Positions 33,900 to 45,403 of a DNA stretch of 64,000 nucleotides are shown here, in pieces; the first letter of the stretch is position 1; every line of letters starts with the position of its first letter. A model generated the notes under the pieces. It had not been told where the DNA came from, did no database searches, and worked only from the letters and a program-made list of their open reading frames with translations. The DNA is from Wyeomyia smithii. Taxonomy: Eukaryota; Arthropoda; Insecta; Diptera; Culicidae. The DNA is taken from NCBI RefSeq assembly GCF_029784165.1, contig NC_073695.1, positions 246,114,089 to 246,178,088 on the forward strand, read 5' to 3'. Made by a program: the position numbers and the translations under genes.

Positions 33900-35310
33900 A
33901 GTACTTGAGGTACAGTTAAATATCACCCGAAACCATTTCAAGTCTCTTAATCTCTTCATCTTAAGAAATCAATACCAGAATTCTCCATCATCCATGAAGT
34001 ACATGCATTCATAGCCGGATTAAGGGGGGGGGGGGGGGCATGGCCTCCGGGTCCCCAGAAAAGTTCACTTCTCATGACTCATGACTAAGTACAAAAAATT
34101 GAAAACCCAAAATATTTCGTAACACTTAAAAAAACTGAAGTTTTAATAAAACAAACGCAATCCTTCTTTCTATATCCTTCCTTTAGCCTATTTTTTTGTA
34201 TGACATCTTCCTTTATTAAAATTACGATAACTGAAAGGGGGAGGCTACGAAATACTCGGCCCCCGGGCTGTTACAATCCTAAATCCAGCACTGCATGAAT
34301 TATATCAGAAACAAGCTATCTTAGTCAATTTCGGAAAAAGTAGCAATTTTCATGGTTAACATCTATTCATTTCGGTTTACGAAACCAAATTTTCATTGGT
34401 TTCATTTCTCCATTACCAAATTTTCTCGAATGTCAGTAAAACTTGTAGGCTCGACTGTGTAAGGAACAATTCAATGGGTTTGTACCTGTCAAAAAAATGA
34501 ATGCCTGTTTCTCGCAAATGACTGTAGTACCTAATCATCTACGCAAAAGGGAGGGATAAAAAATGGCAAATTTCGGGGTAAGGTGATTCGGGCTTATAGT
34601 GTCCAATACTGGCTAAAATAATATCGTCACAGGTAAGGGGCATCTCCGGTTGGTAAAGGTAGGATTTCTTAAAAAGAAAAGCCTCGGAGTCACGCCTTAC
34701 GACGCACAAATTAAGTAGCGCCAGCAAAAGCTTGCTAATGGGGAATATTTTAACTATTGCCTGAATGTTTGAAATGGATAGGTCAACCAGGTATTTTTTT
34801 TTTTGTAATAACTTATTCAAGCTTATGTTCTTAGCCGCAGAAGCAGTACTGCTAATAGTTGTTGCGAATTAGTCTAATATAAGTTCATTTATTTCATTTC
34901 AACATAACATGACGGACTCATTCCATATGGTTTCTGAATCTATTCTTACTATTCTTTTTGCATGTTCTACTTTAAAAGATTGGAAATCTCAGTTATAGAA
35001 AGCAGTCAACCGAAATGTTTTCTACGTTCACCGGAGCTAACTGAAGTTAATACGAAGATCCTTTTGCGTTCTTGTGAAAACCCATGTTGGGTTGCAATCT
35101 ATTATTTTCAGCACATGCCGAAAGACGCCTCTTCTTTTAAAAAACACTCCGACCGCAGCAGAAACACACCTGAACTAATCAAATCCAACGTAGAAAGTTA
35201 CTAGAACCAACGTGAAACAAACACAAAAACCATTTAAAAGTTTTTCTGAAGATGTTTAAAGCATTAAAAGGCACTGCGTCCGCAGGGGCAAAAATTCACC
35301 GCAAGTAGCG
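33900..35310. other. Intergenic sequence, nothing firm
   Basis: Between the Ig-gene 3' region and the nested repeats. It contains a G13 homopolymer at 34026-34038, fragments ending in GGCCCCCGGGCTGTT, and AT-rich sequence. No reading frame has recognised homology. Confidence 0.3.
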
Positions 35311-35374
35311 GAAATCCAGCTTTTCACGAGCGGTAATGGCGGACAGTGCACGCAGCCCATTTTGACGTTTTCTG

Positions 35375-36351
35375 TACTGCCCATAATTTAAAAATTGGCT
35401 AATATGCCATTTTTACCAAAATCGAGAAAACAGTTTCTCGTGATGGTACACACCCTAAACAAGGTACCTACGGAAGCCGATTGTCAAAAAATGCAATTGG
35501 GAAGGCAACAAATGCGAAACAATTTTGGCTAATATCCAAAATAATTGAGAAGTTGGCTAATATCCAATATGTTTCAACCTGTGGCATGTTCACGAACCAG
35601 TGTATTATTACTGTACTGTATTTCGTCTAACTTTCGAAAGTGTGTTGTAGCCTAGTGGTTACTGGCGACAGGTAAGCGATCGTAAGGCCCTTGCATCAAA
35701 TTTAACTTTTGACGAAGAATATTTGATGCTACAAGAATTTATTTGTTGCGCTGCGAAACCTAATGATCAAAACGTGTGACTGTTTTCTTCTGTCATAAAT
35801 CTTTACGTTTGAAGAATGCTATTTCGCTCTTTGATTAGAAGTAATATTAATAAAGAGAAGATTCAGATTTCATTTTGGATTTGATGACAAAAAATAGGAA
35901 AGTGGATTGTGAGATTATTATGAATTAATGATATTTTTGTTACATTGCTATATTGTTGCACGTAACAATTGTCACGTCGTCCATTTCATCCTCACTTGTG
36001 CTTCCATGTTGTTTTATTAAATTTAAAACCATTTTTATTACCAACGAGCACGATATAATTCACATCGTATGGATATTAGCCAAATTGCACACCGGTTTGT
36101 CAACTGACCTTTCGTTTATAATTGAAAAAGCGGCTACTGCGTTGAAAATACGTGGCGGATGGAATTTTCCTGCAGATTTCTCTGTTTCAACTCAACGGCA
36201 AGGTTCCAGCATATATGAAGGGTGATATACTGAGTAAAAAAGTTGTCATGAACAGTAAAAATATGTTGTACCGACAAAAAACTTTAAAATGCGTTTTTCT
36301 CGATTCGATGCCTATGGCATATTAGCCAATTTTTGAATTATGGGCAGTGTA
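35375..36351. mobile_element. Non-autonomous DNA element with subterminal repeats, copy B (full length)
   Basis: Ends: left ACTGCCCATAATTTAAAAAT then TGGCTAATATGCCA; right reverse-complemented CACTGCCCATAATTCAAAAA then TTGGCTAATATGCCA. The core TTGGCTAATAT(G/C)C occurs three times directly (35394, 35525, 35553) and twice inverted (36070, 36317). Termini that begin CACTG together with repeated inner motifs recall CACTA/EnSpm elements, but no TNP2-like transposase is present. Copy A at 1.8-2.85 kb is the same family in reverse and carries a SINE at a site that is empty here (about 35821). Confidence 0.7.
35940..36032 (-). CDS. Short conserved acidic ORF in copy B
   Basis: ATG at 36032 to TAA at 35940, 30 residues: MVLNLIKQHGSTSEDEMDDV then TIVTCNNIAM. 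Copy A keeps the same core (KQYGSTSEDEKDDETIVSCN) in its plus-strand frame, with differences that mostly leave the acidic character intact. Too short to assign a role; it may be the first exon of a lost transposase. Confidence 0.35.
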   Translation of the reverse strand: MVLNLIKQHGSTSEDEMDDVTIVTCNNIAM

Positions 36352-36365
36352 GGTCAGAGAATTTT

Positions 36366-36544
36366 CAATCGCAGTAACGGAGTAGAAAATATAACCACGT
36401 CGTAGCGTAGCATAGCAGTTTCAACAAACAATGGGCGTTTTGTTGTTGCAATTTCGTCGTGCGCATGCGCGGATCAAAATAAAAAAAAACTGTTGCTATG
36501 CTACGTTGCAAGTTTCTATGTTTTTTACTCCGTTACTGAGATTA
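36366..36544. mobile_element. Hairpin MITE with CAGTAACGGAGTA arms
   Basis: Left arm: GCAGTAACGGAGTAGAAAAT, then GTAGCATAGCAGTTT. Right arm reverse-complemented: TCAGTAACGGAGTAAAAAAC, then GTAGCATAGCAACAGTTT. The two arms of roughly 55 bp enclose a GC-richer loop (GTCGTGCGCATGCGCGG). Located between copy B and the outer right arm. Confidence 0.6.
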
Positions 36545-37960
36545 AGAATTACCCAACCTACAGAAAACGTCAAAATGGGCTGCGTACACTGTCCGCCATT
36601 ACCGCTCGTGGAAAGTTAGATAGCTTTTACACTAGGTCGAGGTCCAGAATTGTATTATATCTGGAATCAAAACGGTTCCCCCTCCAAATGATGGAAAATG
36701 GTGTTACGAATGAAATTTTTGTTCGGCGGTTTCTCTTGAAAACGATATTTTCAACTGGCCTCGATGATTTTTTTGGAAAATATCAGGTGTCTTATACTTA
36801 CTTACTTACTAACTTTGTTAGCTAACGGATCGTTCATCGGTCTAGGGCCGAACGAATTAAAGATATCCAGCTTCTTTTGTCTCGGGCAGCCGTTCTCCAG
36901 TCTCACCGTACACCAGCAGATCGTGCATCTTCTTCCGCCGTGCATATCCACCGCGTGCAAAGCCTACCACAGAGTAGACGGCCTCTTCCTGGTTCTCTAC
37001 TGAAGATAGTTTTGGCGGCTCTCTTGTCAGGCATTCTGGCTACATGTCCAGCCCACTGAAGCCTGCGCCGCTGTGTTACCTTCACCATAGCAGCATGTTT
37101 GTATACTTGGTACAACTCGTGATTCATGCGCTTGCGCCACACTCCATCTTCCAATTTACCGCCAAGTATCGACCGCAGAACTTTACGCTCAAAAACTCCG
37201 AGCACTCGTTGAGCAGCTTTCTTCAGCGTTCATGCTTTATGTCCGTAAAGAGCCACCGGGAGTATCAGCGTTCTATACAGCGCTAGTTTTGTGCGAGTTT
37301 CCAAACTACGGGACATTAGCTGGTTACGTAGTCCGTAGAAGGCCCTGTTCGTCGTTTCACTTCACGTCTCATATCGTTGTCACATATCACAAGCGTACCA
37401 AGATAAACGAATTCGTCAACCACTTTAAATCGTTCCCCATCTATCTCCACCTCAGCACCAACACCACGGGGACTCCCACGATCTCTGCCAGCTACCATGT
37501 ACTTCGTTTTGGTAGAGTTAATGACAAGTCCCAATCTCGCTGCTTCCCTCTTAAAATGTACGAAGGCCTCCTCCACGGCCTTACGGTTGATACCGATGAT
37601 ACCGATGTTGTCAGCAAAACCAAGAAGCATGTGAGATTTGGTGATGATCGTACCGTTTCTTTGCACGTTTGCTCTTCGTACTGCACCTTCAAGGGCAATG
37701 TTGAATAGTAAGATAGAGAGCGCATCCCCCTGCTTCAGTCCAACGTTACGAACGCGGCTGATGTCTCGCCAGCTATCCGCACGCACGATTTCGATCCCTC
37801 CAGCGTCATACGACTCAGCTTAATTAGTTTCGTAGGGAAACCGTGTTCGAGCACGATCTACCACACCTCGTTTCTTTTCACTGAGTCGTATGCCGCCCTG
37901 AAGTCCACAAACAGAGTCGGTATGTTGTACCCCCGCTTCTGCGCAAGGATTTAAAACTTA

Positions 37961-38783
37961 CACTGTACAAAAAACAGGTATTTCATGGGGTTACCAAAGC
38001 TACAAAGGACAAGAGGTACCAACCGTCGCGGGAGTTGCTCGGTTGGCGCGCAGATGACGAGATTATTTTTTCGGACGAGAAGCTGTTCATTTTGGAGCAA
38101 ACAGTCAATCGCCAAAATGATCGAGTTTGGAGTGTGAGCCTCCAGCAATCTCCTGTGGACAAGCTGAACGTTTCCCGGTTCCAAAATAAGACGTGTGATG
38201 GTTTGGGGAGCCATTTGCAAGAGAGGTAAACTGCCTCTTATTTTTATCGATAAAGAGGTCAAAATCAACGCAGCGTACTACCTGGACACGGTTTTGAATA
38301 AAAAGGTTCTGCCTCAAGTTGAACTATTGTTTGAAGACGATTACTACTGCTTCCAGCAAGATGGCGCCCCATCCCACACCGCAAAGGTTGTTCAGGCGTG
38401 GTGTGAGGAAAACTTGACCGATTTAATTTCGAAGAATGAATGGCCTCCGTCGTCTCCGGATCTGAATCCACTGGATTATTTCGTGTGGGGATACATGATG
38501 TCGACGCTGAACGACTATAAAATAACAAATTTGGAGCAATTCAAGCGAGTTATCACGAAAATCTGGGACGAGATGCCGATGGAGCACGTGCGCGCCGTTT
38601 GCGACGACTTTCCGAGACGTCTGAAGCTGGTTCGATCAGAAAAAGGTGGTGTAATTCCGAGATATCGTCTGTGAAGTATCTTTATGAGTTACTGAATAAA
38701 GCTATGAAACCAGATTCAGATTTTCTTCTTATTCTTTGAAATATTGAGATTTTCCTGTGTGACCAGACTTTTTTGTCACCCTG
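37961..38783 (+). mobile_element. DD37D (maT-like) mariner, internally deleted, inserted in the RTE element
   Basis: TA flanks both sides (37959-37960, 38784-38785). The right end reverse-complemented is CAGGGTGACAAAAAAGTCTG; the left end is the diverged CACTGTACAAAAAACAGG. The transposase keeps its C-terminal two thirds: DDEIIFSDEKLFILEQ, then, after a frameshift near 38195, MVWGAICKRGKLPLIFIDKE, FQQDGAPSHTAKVVQAW and SSPDLNPLDYFVWGYM, ending at TGA 38674. From the Asp of QQDGA to the second Asp of PDLNPLD there are 37 residues, hence DD37D. The N-terminal DNA-binding half is absent. Removing the element and one TA rejoins RTE sequence on both sides (NSAYK / ILAQKR). Confidence 0.85.
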
Positions 38784-39170
38784 TATATGCGGAGTTGAGC
38801 AACGTTATGCCTCGATAGTTGCCACAATCCAATCAATGACCCTTCTCATAGATAGGGCATATGAGGCCTCCCAACCAGTCGTTCGGCATTTGTTCATCCG
38901 CCCAGATCCTCAGTATTATCTGCTGGATCGCGTAGTACAGCCGCTCGCTTCCCGCTTTTAGAAGTTCGGCCGGGATACCGTCCTTCCCAGCGGCCTTGCC
39001 GTTTTTCAGCTCACTAATCGCCTTTTTCACCTCCTCCCGTATTGGTGGCTCCACAGCTTGGTGTGGATTATGAGTGATAATCGTCATCCTGTTCCTGCTC
39101 TGCTCATCCGGTTCCTCACCGTTCAATAGCGCCTGAAAATGCTCCTTCCACCTGGCTGCAACCGTCGCAA

Positions 39171-39486
39171 ACTGGGAAAAACTGAACCCAAATTCCCACT
39201 AATTAGAAGCAGCTGGGCTGGCAACCTGAATTATAGCATTTCTCATGTAAAATTGGTCAATTAATCGATTGGTGATAGTTTCATTTTGTGCAGGGCACGA
39301 AAATGGTCTATTTTGCCCCTTTTCACCCTATTCTTGAATATTTTTGGAAATATAGACCTTTACCCGTGCCCTGCACAGGATGAGACTATCACCAATCGAT
39401 TTATTGACCAATTTTACATAACAAATTCAGGTTGCCAGCTCAGCGGCATTAATTTAGTGGGAATTTGGGTCCGTTTTTGCCCAGTG
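39171..39486. mobile_element. Near-palindromic hairpin MITE inserted in the RTE element
   Basis: The arms are about 130 bp: left CTGGGAAAAACTGAACCCAA, then ATTCCCACTAATTAGAAGCA; right, reverse-complemented, CTGGGCAAAAACGGACCCAA, then ATTCCCACTAAATTAATGCC. GATTGGTGATAGT and GTGCAGGGCACG are mirrored near the loop. RTE coding sequence lies on both sides. The target duplication could not be fixed. Confidence 0.75.
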
Positions 39487-40379
39487 TGCGTCGGTTTATC
39501 AGTAAGCAGGTTGCCGTCCTTGTCATTACACATGACCGGCACAGGGAAATTCCTGCTTCTGACTCTGTTGACAGTTCTAAAGAATCTCCGCACGTCGTTT
39601 TGAGCATAGGCTGTCCTCTGCGCTGGCGAGCACCTGCTCCTCGTACTCGCGCTTCTTCCGACGGTGAATTCTATTTTCGGCAGCTTTTGCCCCCCTGTAC
39701 CTCTCTCTGTTCAGACGCGTAGCCGCAGTGAGCATGCGGCTCCTGGCACGGTTCTTCTCATCTGTTGCTCTCTGGCACTCGGCATCGAACCAGCCATTAG
39801 GCTGTCTTCCACGCGTCGTACCTACCATCTCTCTCGCAGTCGTTTCGATCTGCGATCCGTTGATCCAGCTCTCTGTATTCTGCTGCCACGCCATTAGCTT
39901 TCAACCGCTGAATGTTGAAACGCGTCGTCCTCTCTGTGCGAGATTTCAGCATGTTCGACAACCGTGCACGGATCTTACAAACGACGAGATGATGGTCAGA
40001 GTCAATGTTTGGTCCCCGAAAAGACCTAACATCAGTAACATCCGAAAAGTGCCGACCGTCAATCAGTGCGTGATCGATTTGGGAGCAGGCTTCTCTATTT
40101 GGATGCCTCCAGGTGTGTTTCCGAATATTCAAACGTGGACAATAGGAGCTACATATGACCATACCTCTGGCCGCAGCAAAGTTTATCAGCCTCAGGCTGT
40201 TTTCAATGGTTGACGAGTGGAGGCTATGCCTTCCAATGACCGGACGAAAGAATTCCTTCCTCCCAACCTGTTTGCGTCTCCGATGACGACTTTTACGTCG
40301 TGTTTTGGGCACTCGTCATACATTCGCTCAAGCTTGTAACAGAACTCATCAGTGCGTAGGTCAGTGGTTTTCAACCTCC

Positions 40380-41135
40380 TTCAGTTCATGCTTCAATTTA
40401 CACATGCTTTCCCCCCCTATCGGCACCATGAAAGAAAAGCTGTTGTAATTAAAAAACATAAGGCTTTTTAAACTTCAATTTTTAACAGGTTTCATACAAT
40501 TTATACAATTCAGCATCTCTTGTGAAGGTGTGTGTGACGATTTATCGTCAACAAGCACATTTGACGTATAAATGCCTATAGAGCAAAATAATGCGCATAA
40601 AACTGCTGCATGGGTTTTTTTGCGAGCTAATTCATTGGACACTGAAAAAAAAAATGTCGCACCACCGTCAATCATCCAATCGTTTACCTTAATCTTTTTC
40701 CGTGTTCGTAGCCTAGGTCGTTGCCCACGGTGTTCCCACAGACCGTTATTATAAAATAAAATGCACCAAAGAATCTGAGTACACCATTCGATTCGTTATG
40801 ACGTCCAGAATCTCTGGTCAAAATTTGAAAATCATCGTACGGTACATTTTTGAGTAATGCCCTTTTGAAGGTCGTAAAGTACAAAAAGTGATATAAAAAC
40901 GACGAAATACTTATAAAGCACCTTTTTAACCACCATTTCATGAAATAACTTTCAAAATAGTTTCTACACATTCAAAGGGTTATATTTCAACACATTAACA
41001 ATTGGTGAAAAGATTTATTCGAAAATCCCACAGTGCACAGTGGTCTATATTCGAAAAATCGTGATCATCTAGATTTGACTGAGAAAAATTGATTTTATGT
41101 ACTCAATGTCTTCAGCAAAATTGTTTCATAGAACA
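40380..41135. other. Intergenic sequence, nothing recognised
   Basis: AT-rich DNA between the 5' break of the RTE element and the next foldback element. No conserved frame, tRNA-like head or terminal repeat was found. Confidence 0.3.
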
Positions 41136-41693
41136 AGGCCTTCCTTTTGGCGTTTTTAGTTTTTCGATCATTCCACCTAACAGTTAAATGAAAAAAATAT
41201 TTTTTCTAATTTTCAATATACCAAATAGCTTCCTTCAGCAAAGTTGTGGAAAATTTTAAAAGATAAACAGTTGCCAAATATCGCGATGTCCTATCTGTAC
41301 GTTGGACACTACGGAATAGAGTTTTTTGTAGGACACTTCTTTTTAAAATCAGTTTTTTCTATTATTGTCAAAACAATAAATATTATAAAGTCTTGAGAGA
41401 ATATCAGTTGAATGAATGAAATCTTAGAACATTTTGCATTGTTTTGACCATTACAGACAAAATTATAGACAAAAAATTAATTTTACGGAGAGGTGTTCCA
41501 CAAAAAACTCTATTTTGTCGTGTCCAACGTACAGATAGGATATCGCAGTATTCAGCAATTGTTTTTTTTTTTTGAAATTTTCCACAACTTTGCTTAAGGA
41601 AGCTATCTGGTATTTTGAAAATTAGAAAAAAATATTTTTTTTATCTAACTGTTAGGTAGATTGATCGAAAAACTAAAAACGCCAAAAGTAAGG
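41136..41693. mobile_element. Foldback MITE with about 220-bp arms
   Basis: The left arm from AAGGCCTTCCTTTTGGCGTT and the right arm reverse-complemented from GGCCTTACTTTTGGCGTTTT align along about 220 bp, with shared GATCATTCCACCTAACAGTT-like, AGCAAAGTTGTGGAAAATTT and CGTACAGATAGGA/TCCTATCTGTACG landmarks. The loop is about 100 bp. Sequence left of 41136 has no partner on the right, so one outer end may be lost. Confidence 0.65.
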
Positions 41694-41879
41694 CCGCGTA
41701 CGACCCCCTTCCCAGTCAGCATACGACCATAGTTTCCACCGGGGGTTGGTTACCCGATCTCCGCTAAGGTTACTCGTATTCCGGTCGGCACCACGTAGAG
41801 GTTGGGATAGAAGTTGCTGGACAGAGGTGAATGAGGGTCTCAAGTTACACGTGTCCAGCCATTTGCCAACTGGTGATAC

Positions 41880-42050
41880 AGTCGTTCCCAAAAAGATAAA
41901 TACTCCAGAACTAAGACTAATTGAGAAGTACCGGTCAATTGTTACTATACTCAAGAAAAGACGTGGAACTGTGAATGAAGTAAAAGATTTCAAGCGGAAA
42001 TTGAATATAGCAGCCAAACAGTGGGAAGTTCTAATAAACTCCAAAGTGTA
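41880..42050 (+). pseudogene. DD37E mariner-like transposase C-terminal fragment (copy 4)
   Basis: The plus frame TGDTVVPKKINTPELRLIEK, YRSIVTILKKRRGTVNEVKD, then FKRKLNIAAKQ aligns with the region around the catalytic Glu (pattern PELRPIEKYW.IVK..LKK) of the other DD37E copies. The surrounding frame (41746-42219) is open by chance on both sides. No ends were found. Confidence 0.55.
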
Positions 42051-42412
42051 CGGTCTTTTCCTGTTCATTTATCACTGGACAAAGAAACAGAACCAAACAG
42101 AACAGAATGTTGTGATGGACCTTCGATCTAATAATGTATCCAACGGAATAAATTACAGCAAACCATCATTTTTCAATCTTTTTCAAGTCAATTGTGTGTC
42201 TTCATTTTTTTTGTTTTGAATTTCCCTGGTGAAATATCTCTTAGGATTTGACCTGCGTCCCAATTTTAGCTCGGTCCATGGCAACTTGTCTCCAGTTTCT
42301 TGAGCGACCCACACTTCCAAGATCTTGCTCCGCTTGATCCAACGTCTTGTACCGGCCGGTTTCGAGACGAATACCATTTTTGCGGGATTGTTGTCCGGTG
42401 TTCTCACAACAT

Positions 42413-43698
42413 ATAGACTGTTCCGAAAATTATAAATACATCTTCTTTCTTGAATAAAACAAAAAATACAGGATTTTTCAGGTCATTTTATTCTGAAATA
42501 TAGATAATAAGTGTTTTCTTTCCAGTTTCAATTCAAGTTGGGATTATTTTTCGTAGGATACGCGAGTTCTCTAACTTTTCTCTTAACACTACTCATAAGC
42601 TTTTGCACAGTGTGTTCACCGACCATTTTTACCACTTTAAGCCAATCTTTTTTAAATTTTTCAACATTGTCCGCTGGTTTGACATATTTCCTTAGCTTTG
42701 CCTTGGTCAAAGCCCAAAAAGTTTCAATAGGGCGAATTTCTGGGCAGTTTGGAGGATTCATCTCCTTTGGGACACATGTGACATTATTTGTTTTATACCA
42801 CCCTAGTGCATCCTTAGAGTATTGGCAGGAAGCAAGATCGGGCCAAAAGATTGGAGGTTTGTTATGCTGCTTAACCATGGGTAACAACCTTTTCTGCAAA
42901 CACTCTTTCACGTAAATTTTATCATTCATTGTGTCATTCGTAATGAATGGACGAGATATTTTCCCACATTCACAAATGGCCTGCCAAACCATTACCCTCT
43001 TGCCGAATTTTTCGGTGTAAATGGCTTTCACTGGTCCAGGGACATCCTCTCCCTTCGGTGATGTATAAAATATAAAGTCCAGTTTTATGTAGGTTTCGTC
43101 ATCCATGATAGCACACCCCATTTTTTTGGTCAGAAGTTTGTCATAAAGCTTCCGAGCTCTCGGTTTCACAGATTCAGCTTGTTTTGGATTTCGTTTTGGC
43201 TGCTTTTGCTTCCGACGAGTCTGCAGACCCATTCTTCCCTTGGCACGCATAACGTTACTCGCCGAGGTTCCAAGCTTTCTCGCCACATCTCGTACTGATA
43301 CTGAAGGATGCCGCTTCTAGTATTCCTTAACCTTTTTCTCCATTGTGGGATCAACAGGCCCGGGTTTTCTACCACGTCTTGGGGCATCAGTAAATGTGCA
43401 CTCTTCACAATACTTCCGCAATGCGGTTTGAACTGCTTCGACACTTATACCTTCTTCTCTGGCTAATTTTCTTATAGAAAGACCACTCACGGTGCCCCAT
43501 TTGTGCACAATTCGCTTTCTTTGCTCGGGAGAAAGGCCACGCATTTTCAAAATTTCGCACTAAATGTTAGAAAAAATGACAGCATCTGTTTCTTTTGGAT
43601 GTAAACAACAGGACGCAGCCAACGTTTGGTTGAATACTGCACGTTATTTGAAATGACGGTTGATCGTAAGTGTATTTATAATTATCGGAACGGTCTAT
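42413..43698 (-). mobile_element. Nearly complete DD37E (ITmD37E-type) mariner-like transposon
   Basis: Inverted ends: left TATAGACTGTTCCGAAAATT; right reverse-complemented TATAGACCGTTCCGATAATT; both continue ATAAATACA. The size, about 1.29 kb, is normal. The exact TA border is ambiguous because both ends read ATATA. The element interrupts an RTE fragment. It has intact-looking ends and a transposase frame with a single stop, so it is the youngest DD37E copy in the window. Confidence 0.85.
42528..43544 (-). pseudogene. DD37E transposase with one in-frame stop
   Basis: ATG at 43544 (MRGLSPEQRKRIVHKWGT) to TAA at 42528, 339 codons, with one TAG at 43317-43319 (KVKEY*KRHPSVSVRDVARK). It shows a helix-turn-helix region (LSIRKLAREEGISVEAVQTA), a GRKPGPVDP linker, the first Asp in CAIMDDETYIKLDF, the second Asp in IFWPDLASCQYSKDAL and the Glu in CPEIRPIETFWALTK. 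There are 37 residues between second Asp and Glu. The enzyme would cut and paste the element at TA sites. Only the nonsense codon appears to block it; all three catalytic acids are present. Confidence 0.85.
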
Positions 43699-43814
43699 AT
43701 CCCGCCCATTGACTCCTTCACGCAAGTATTCCTCGAGCATTGTCCATATTTCGTGCTCGTAGAGGACTACCGGTCTTTCAAGCATCGAAGGAGCGAAGTT
43801 TACCAGACGTCAAT

Positions 43815-45403
43815 GCATGGGCAATATGATACTACACTGCTGGCAAAACAAAATGTTACGCTTCAGATAGTTTATTGATAGTAGAGTGTGTGTGTATGCT
43901 CCGGTGAAATTCACCCGATGTACTGTTTCGTAAAAAAATGTCACCAAATTGGAAACTATCTTAGGAATATAAAAGGAGGGGGGTTGGTAAGTCAGCTACA
44001 CCGCGTGTCGTATTGCTTGCGACAACATCGCCAGAGCTGAGTGATACCCACTGGGTTCACAGTGCTCATATTTACAGTATTTCAACACATATACAGGCAA
44101 ATTTTCACAAAGCAATTTCACTTACTTGTATATAAATTATCACAACGCTAATCTATCCCATTCGTTCCAATGCGTAAGCTTACGTCGTCTCTTTTCAAAT
44201 GGAGCGTATTTTCATCTTTACTTTCTAGATTGAGTTGAATTTGCTAATAATGTTGACAAGCGGTTAAAATTCTGTTTTCTCCAATAGACTACTCTCTGTC
44301 GCACAGTTTCATACGTTATAAAAATAATTACTACCTTCGCATCTTTGTTTTTGCACATAGATTCTGTAAAATAGTGGCATTTTGTGAATAATCGTGGAAT
44401 GAAAGCGTTGATTAGGTTGCTTGTTCGTTTTCTTCTCTCACGTTTTGCTGAGTGGATTTTTGTGTGCTTTTCGCTTAAAGGTACTTAAATTGCATTTGTG
44501 AGTTATGGTAAGCTTTTTGTTCAACAATTGGCTGGGTTTTAGAATGTAACTCGCTCGCTTTCTCGCTTAGTTTAATCTACCTGACCTGACTTATACTGAA
44601 ATACGGAGGACTATATCAAGAAATTTTTCGCTAAAACTGTTGTACGCTATCGATAGAAAGAAATGCAAGTTTAACGAACAAAAGACAAACAAAAATGTCC
44701 TAGCTGCTTGTTCAACGGAACTTTCTCCACTAACGAACAGAGAAGAGATATTTCGCAGAGACACGGAGCCTGAATACTCGATTGTTTTGGCTGCTACCTT
44801 TTCTGTAGCGATAATCTAATTAAACTCTCTAAATCTGCCACGCACTAAGTATTTTATAAAACTCTATATACAGATAACATCTTTACTCTTTGTATTTCGT
44901 GTTTAGTGGGAGTGTAATTGCTATTTTTTCGTTTCTATATCACACGCTGTTTGCCTTAACTAGTGGAAGCTGAGCTGAGGGGTATCCCTTCTGCTATGCT
45001 CCCCGTTGCCCCATGGCTATTGACACAGAAAATAGGATGAGCATGAAAACAGAGTCTCTACTGAATGGCGTGCCGACGTTTCTCTACAAGCCTTGCAGCC
45101 TTGTGCTATACGCTTTGCCCTAAACTGTGTGAGTCTACCTGTATCTAACCGCGAGAAGCGCGAAGTAAGTCGCTTCAGTATGGCACATTTTCTTGTTTTC
45201 ATCGTATCTCTTTTCAGTTAAAAATATTACGTAAATTCTGTTCACAAGATTCTCAATATCGATTAGTAAATTTGCAGTCCGATAAATTGATTTAAAAATT
45301 ATTATATCTAGTATACCTATTATATGTACAAAATTCGTCGTTTCTTTTTTTCATTAGTTGTTTGGTTGCTAGAAAAATGTAAAACCTAAGCACAATGCAA
45401 TAC
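43815..45403. other. Sequence downstream of TMEM145; possible long 3' UTR
   Basis: No transposon or conserved frame recognised. On the minus strand this follows the TMEM145 stop codon. The stop overlaps a strong splice-donor sequence, so part of this DNA could be an intron followed by another exon instead. Confidence 0.3.

Larger units (their letters stand above)
35318..36612. mobile_element. Outer inverted-repeat element, loop occupied by two further elements
   Basis: The arm at 35318-35373 (CACGAGCGGTAATGGCGGAC, then CGCAGCCCATTTTGACGTTT) is mirrored at about 36556-36612 (AACGTCAAAATGGGCTGCG, then GTCCGCCATTACCGCTCGTG). Between them lie the subterminal-repeat element (35375-36351) and a hairpin (36366-36544). 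The ATCCAGCTTTT..ACG..AATGGCGG start is shared with the inner repeats of the MITE at 50509-50866. Confidence 0.65.
36792..40370 (-). pseudogene. RTE-type non-LTR retrotransposon, 5'-truncated, with two insertions
   Basis: Minus strand from high to low coordinates: endonuclease part (ERMYDECPKHDVKVVIGDAN, LINFAAARGMVICSSYCPRL, QIDHALIDGRHFSDV, then DSDHHLV), linker (RGRQPNGWFDAECQRATDEK), RT start (IREEVKKAISELKNGKAAGK then DGIPAELLKAG; CPIYEKGH, NYRGITLLNSA), RT core (FVDFRAAYDSVKRNEVW; LKQGDALSILLFNIALEGAV; LGFADNIGIIGI, the FADD box with Asn for the last Asp), and C terminus (RRRLQWAGHVARMPDKRAAK). The 3' end shows an AGTAAGTAAGTAAGTA tail (36792-36812), the tetranucleotide tail usual for RTE. 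Insertions: mariner 37961-38783 and hairpin MITE 39171-39486. Confidence 0.85.
42200..43810 (-). pseudogene. RTE-type C-terminal fragment, split by a DD37E transposon
   Basis: Above the insertion (43701-43790) the minus frame reads RPVVLYEHEIWTMLEEYLRE; below it (42200-42410) another frame reads YKTLDQAEQDLGSVGRSRNW then RQVAMDRAK. Both are recognisable pieces of the RTE C-terminal region (ETWTM...; W.DQ.EQDL....NWRQ.A.DR). About 60 residues expected between them are missing. Confidence 0.55.
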
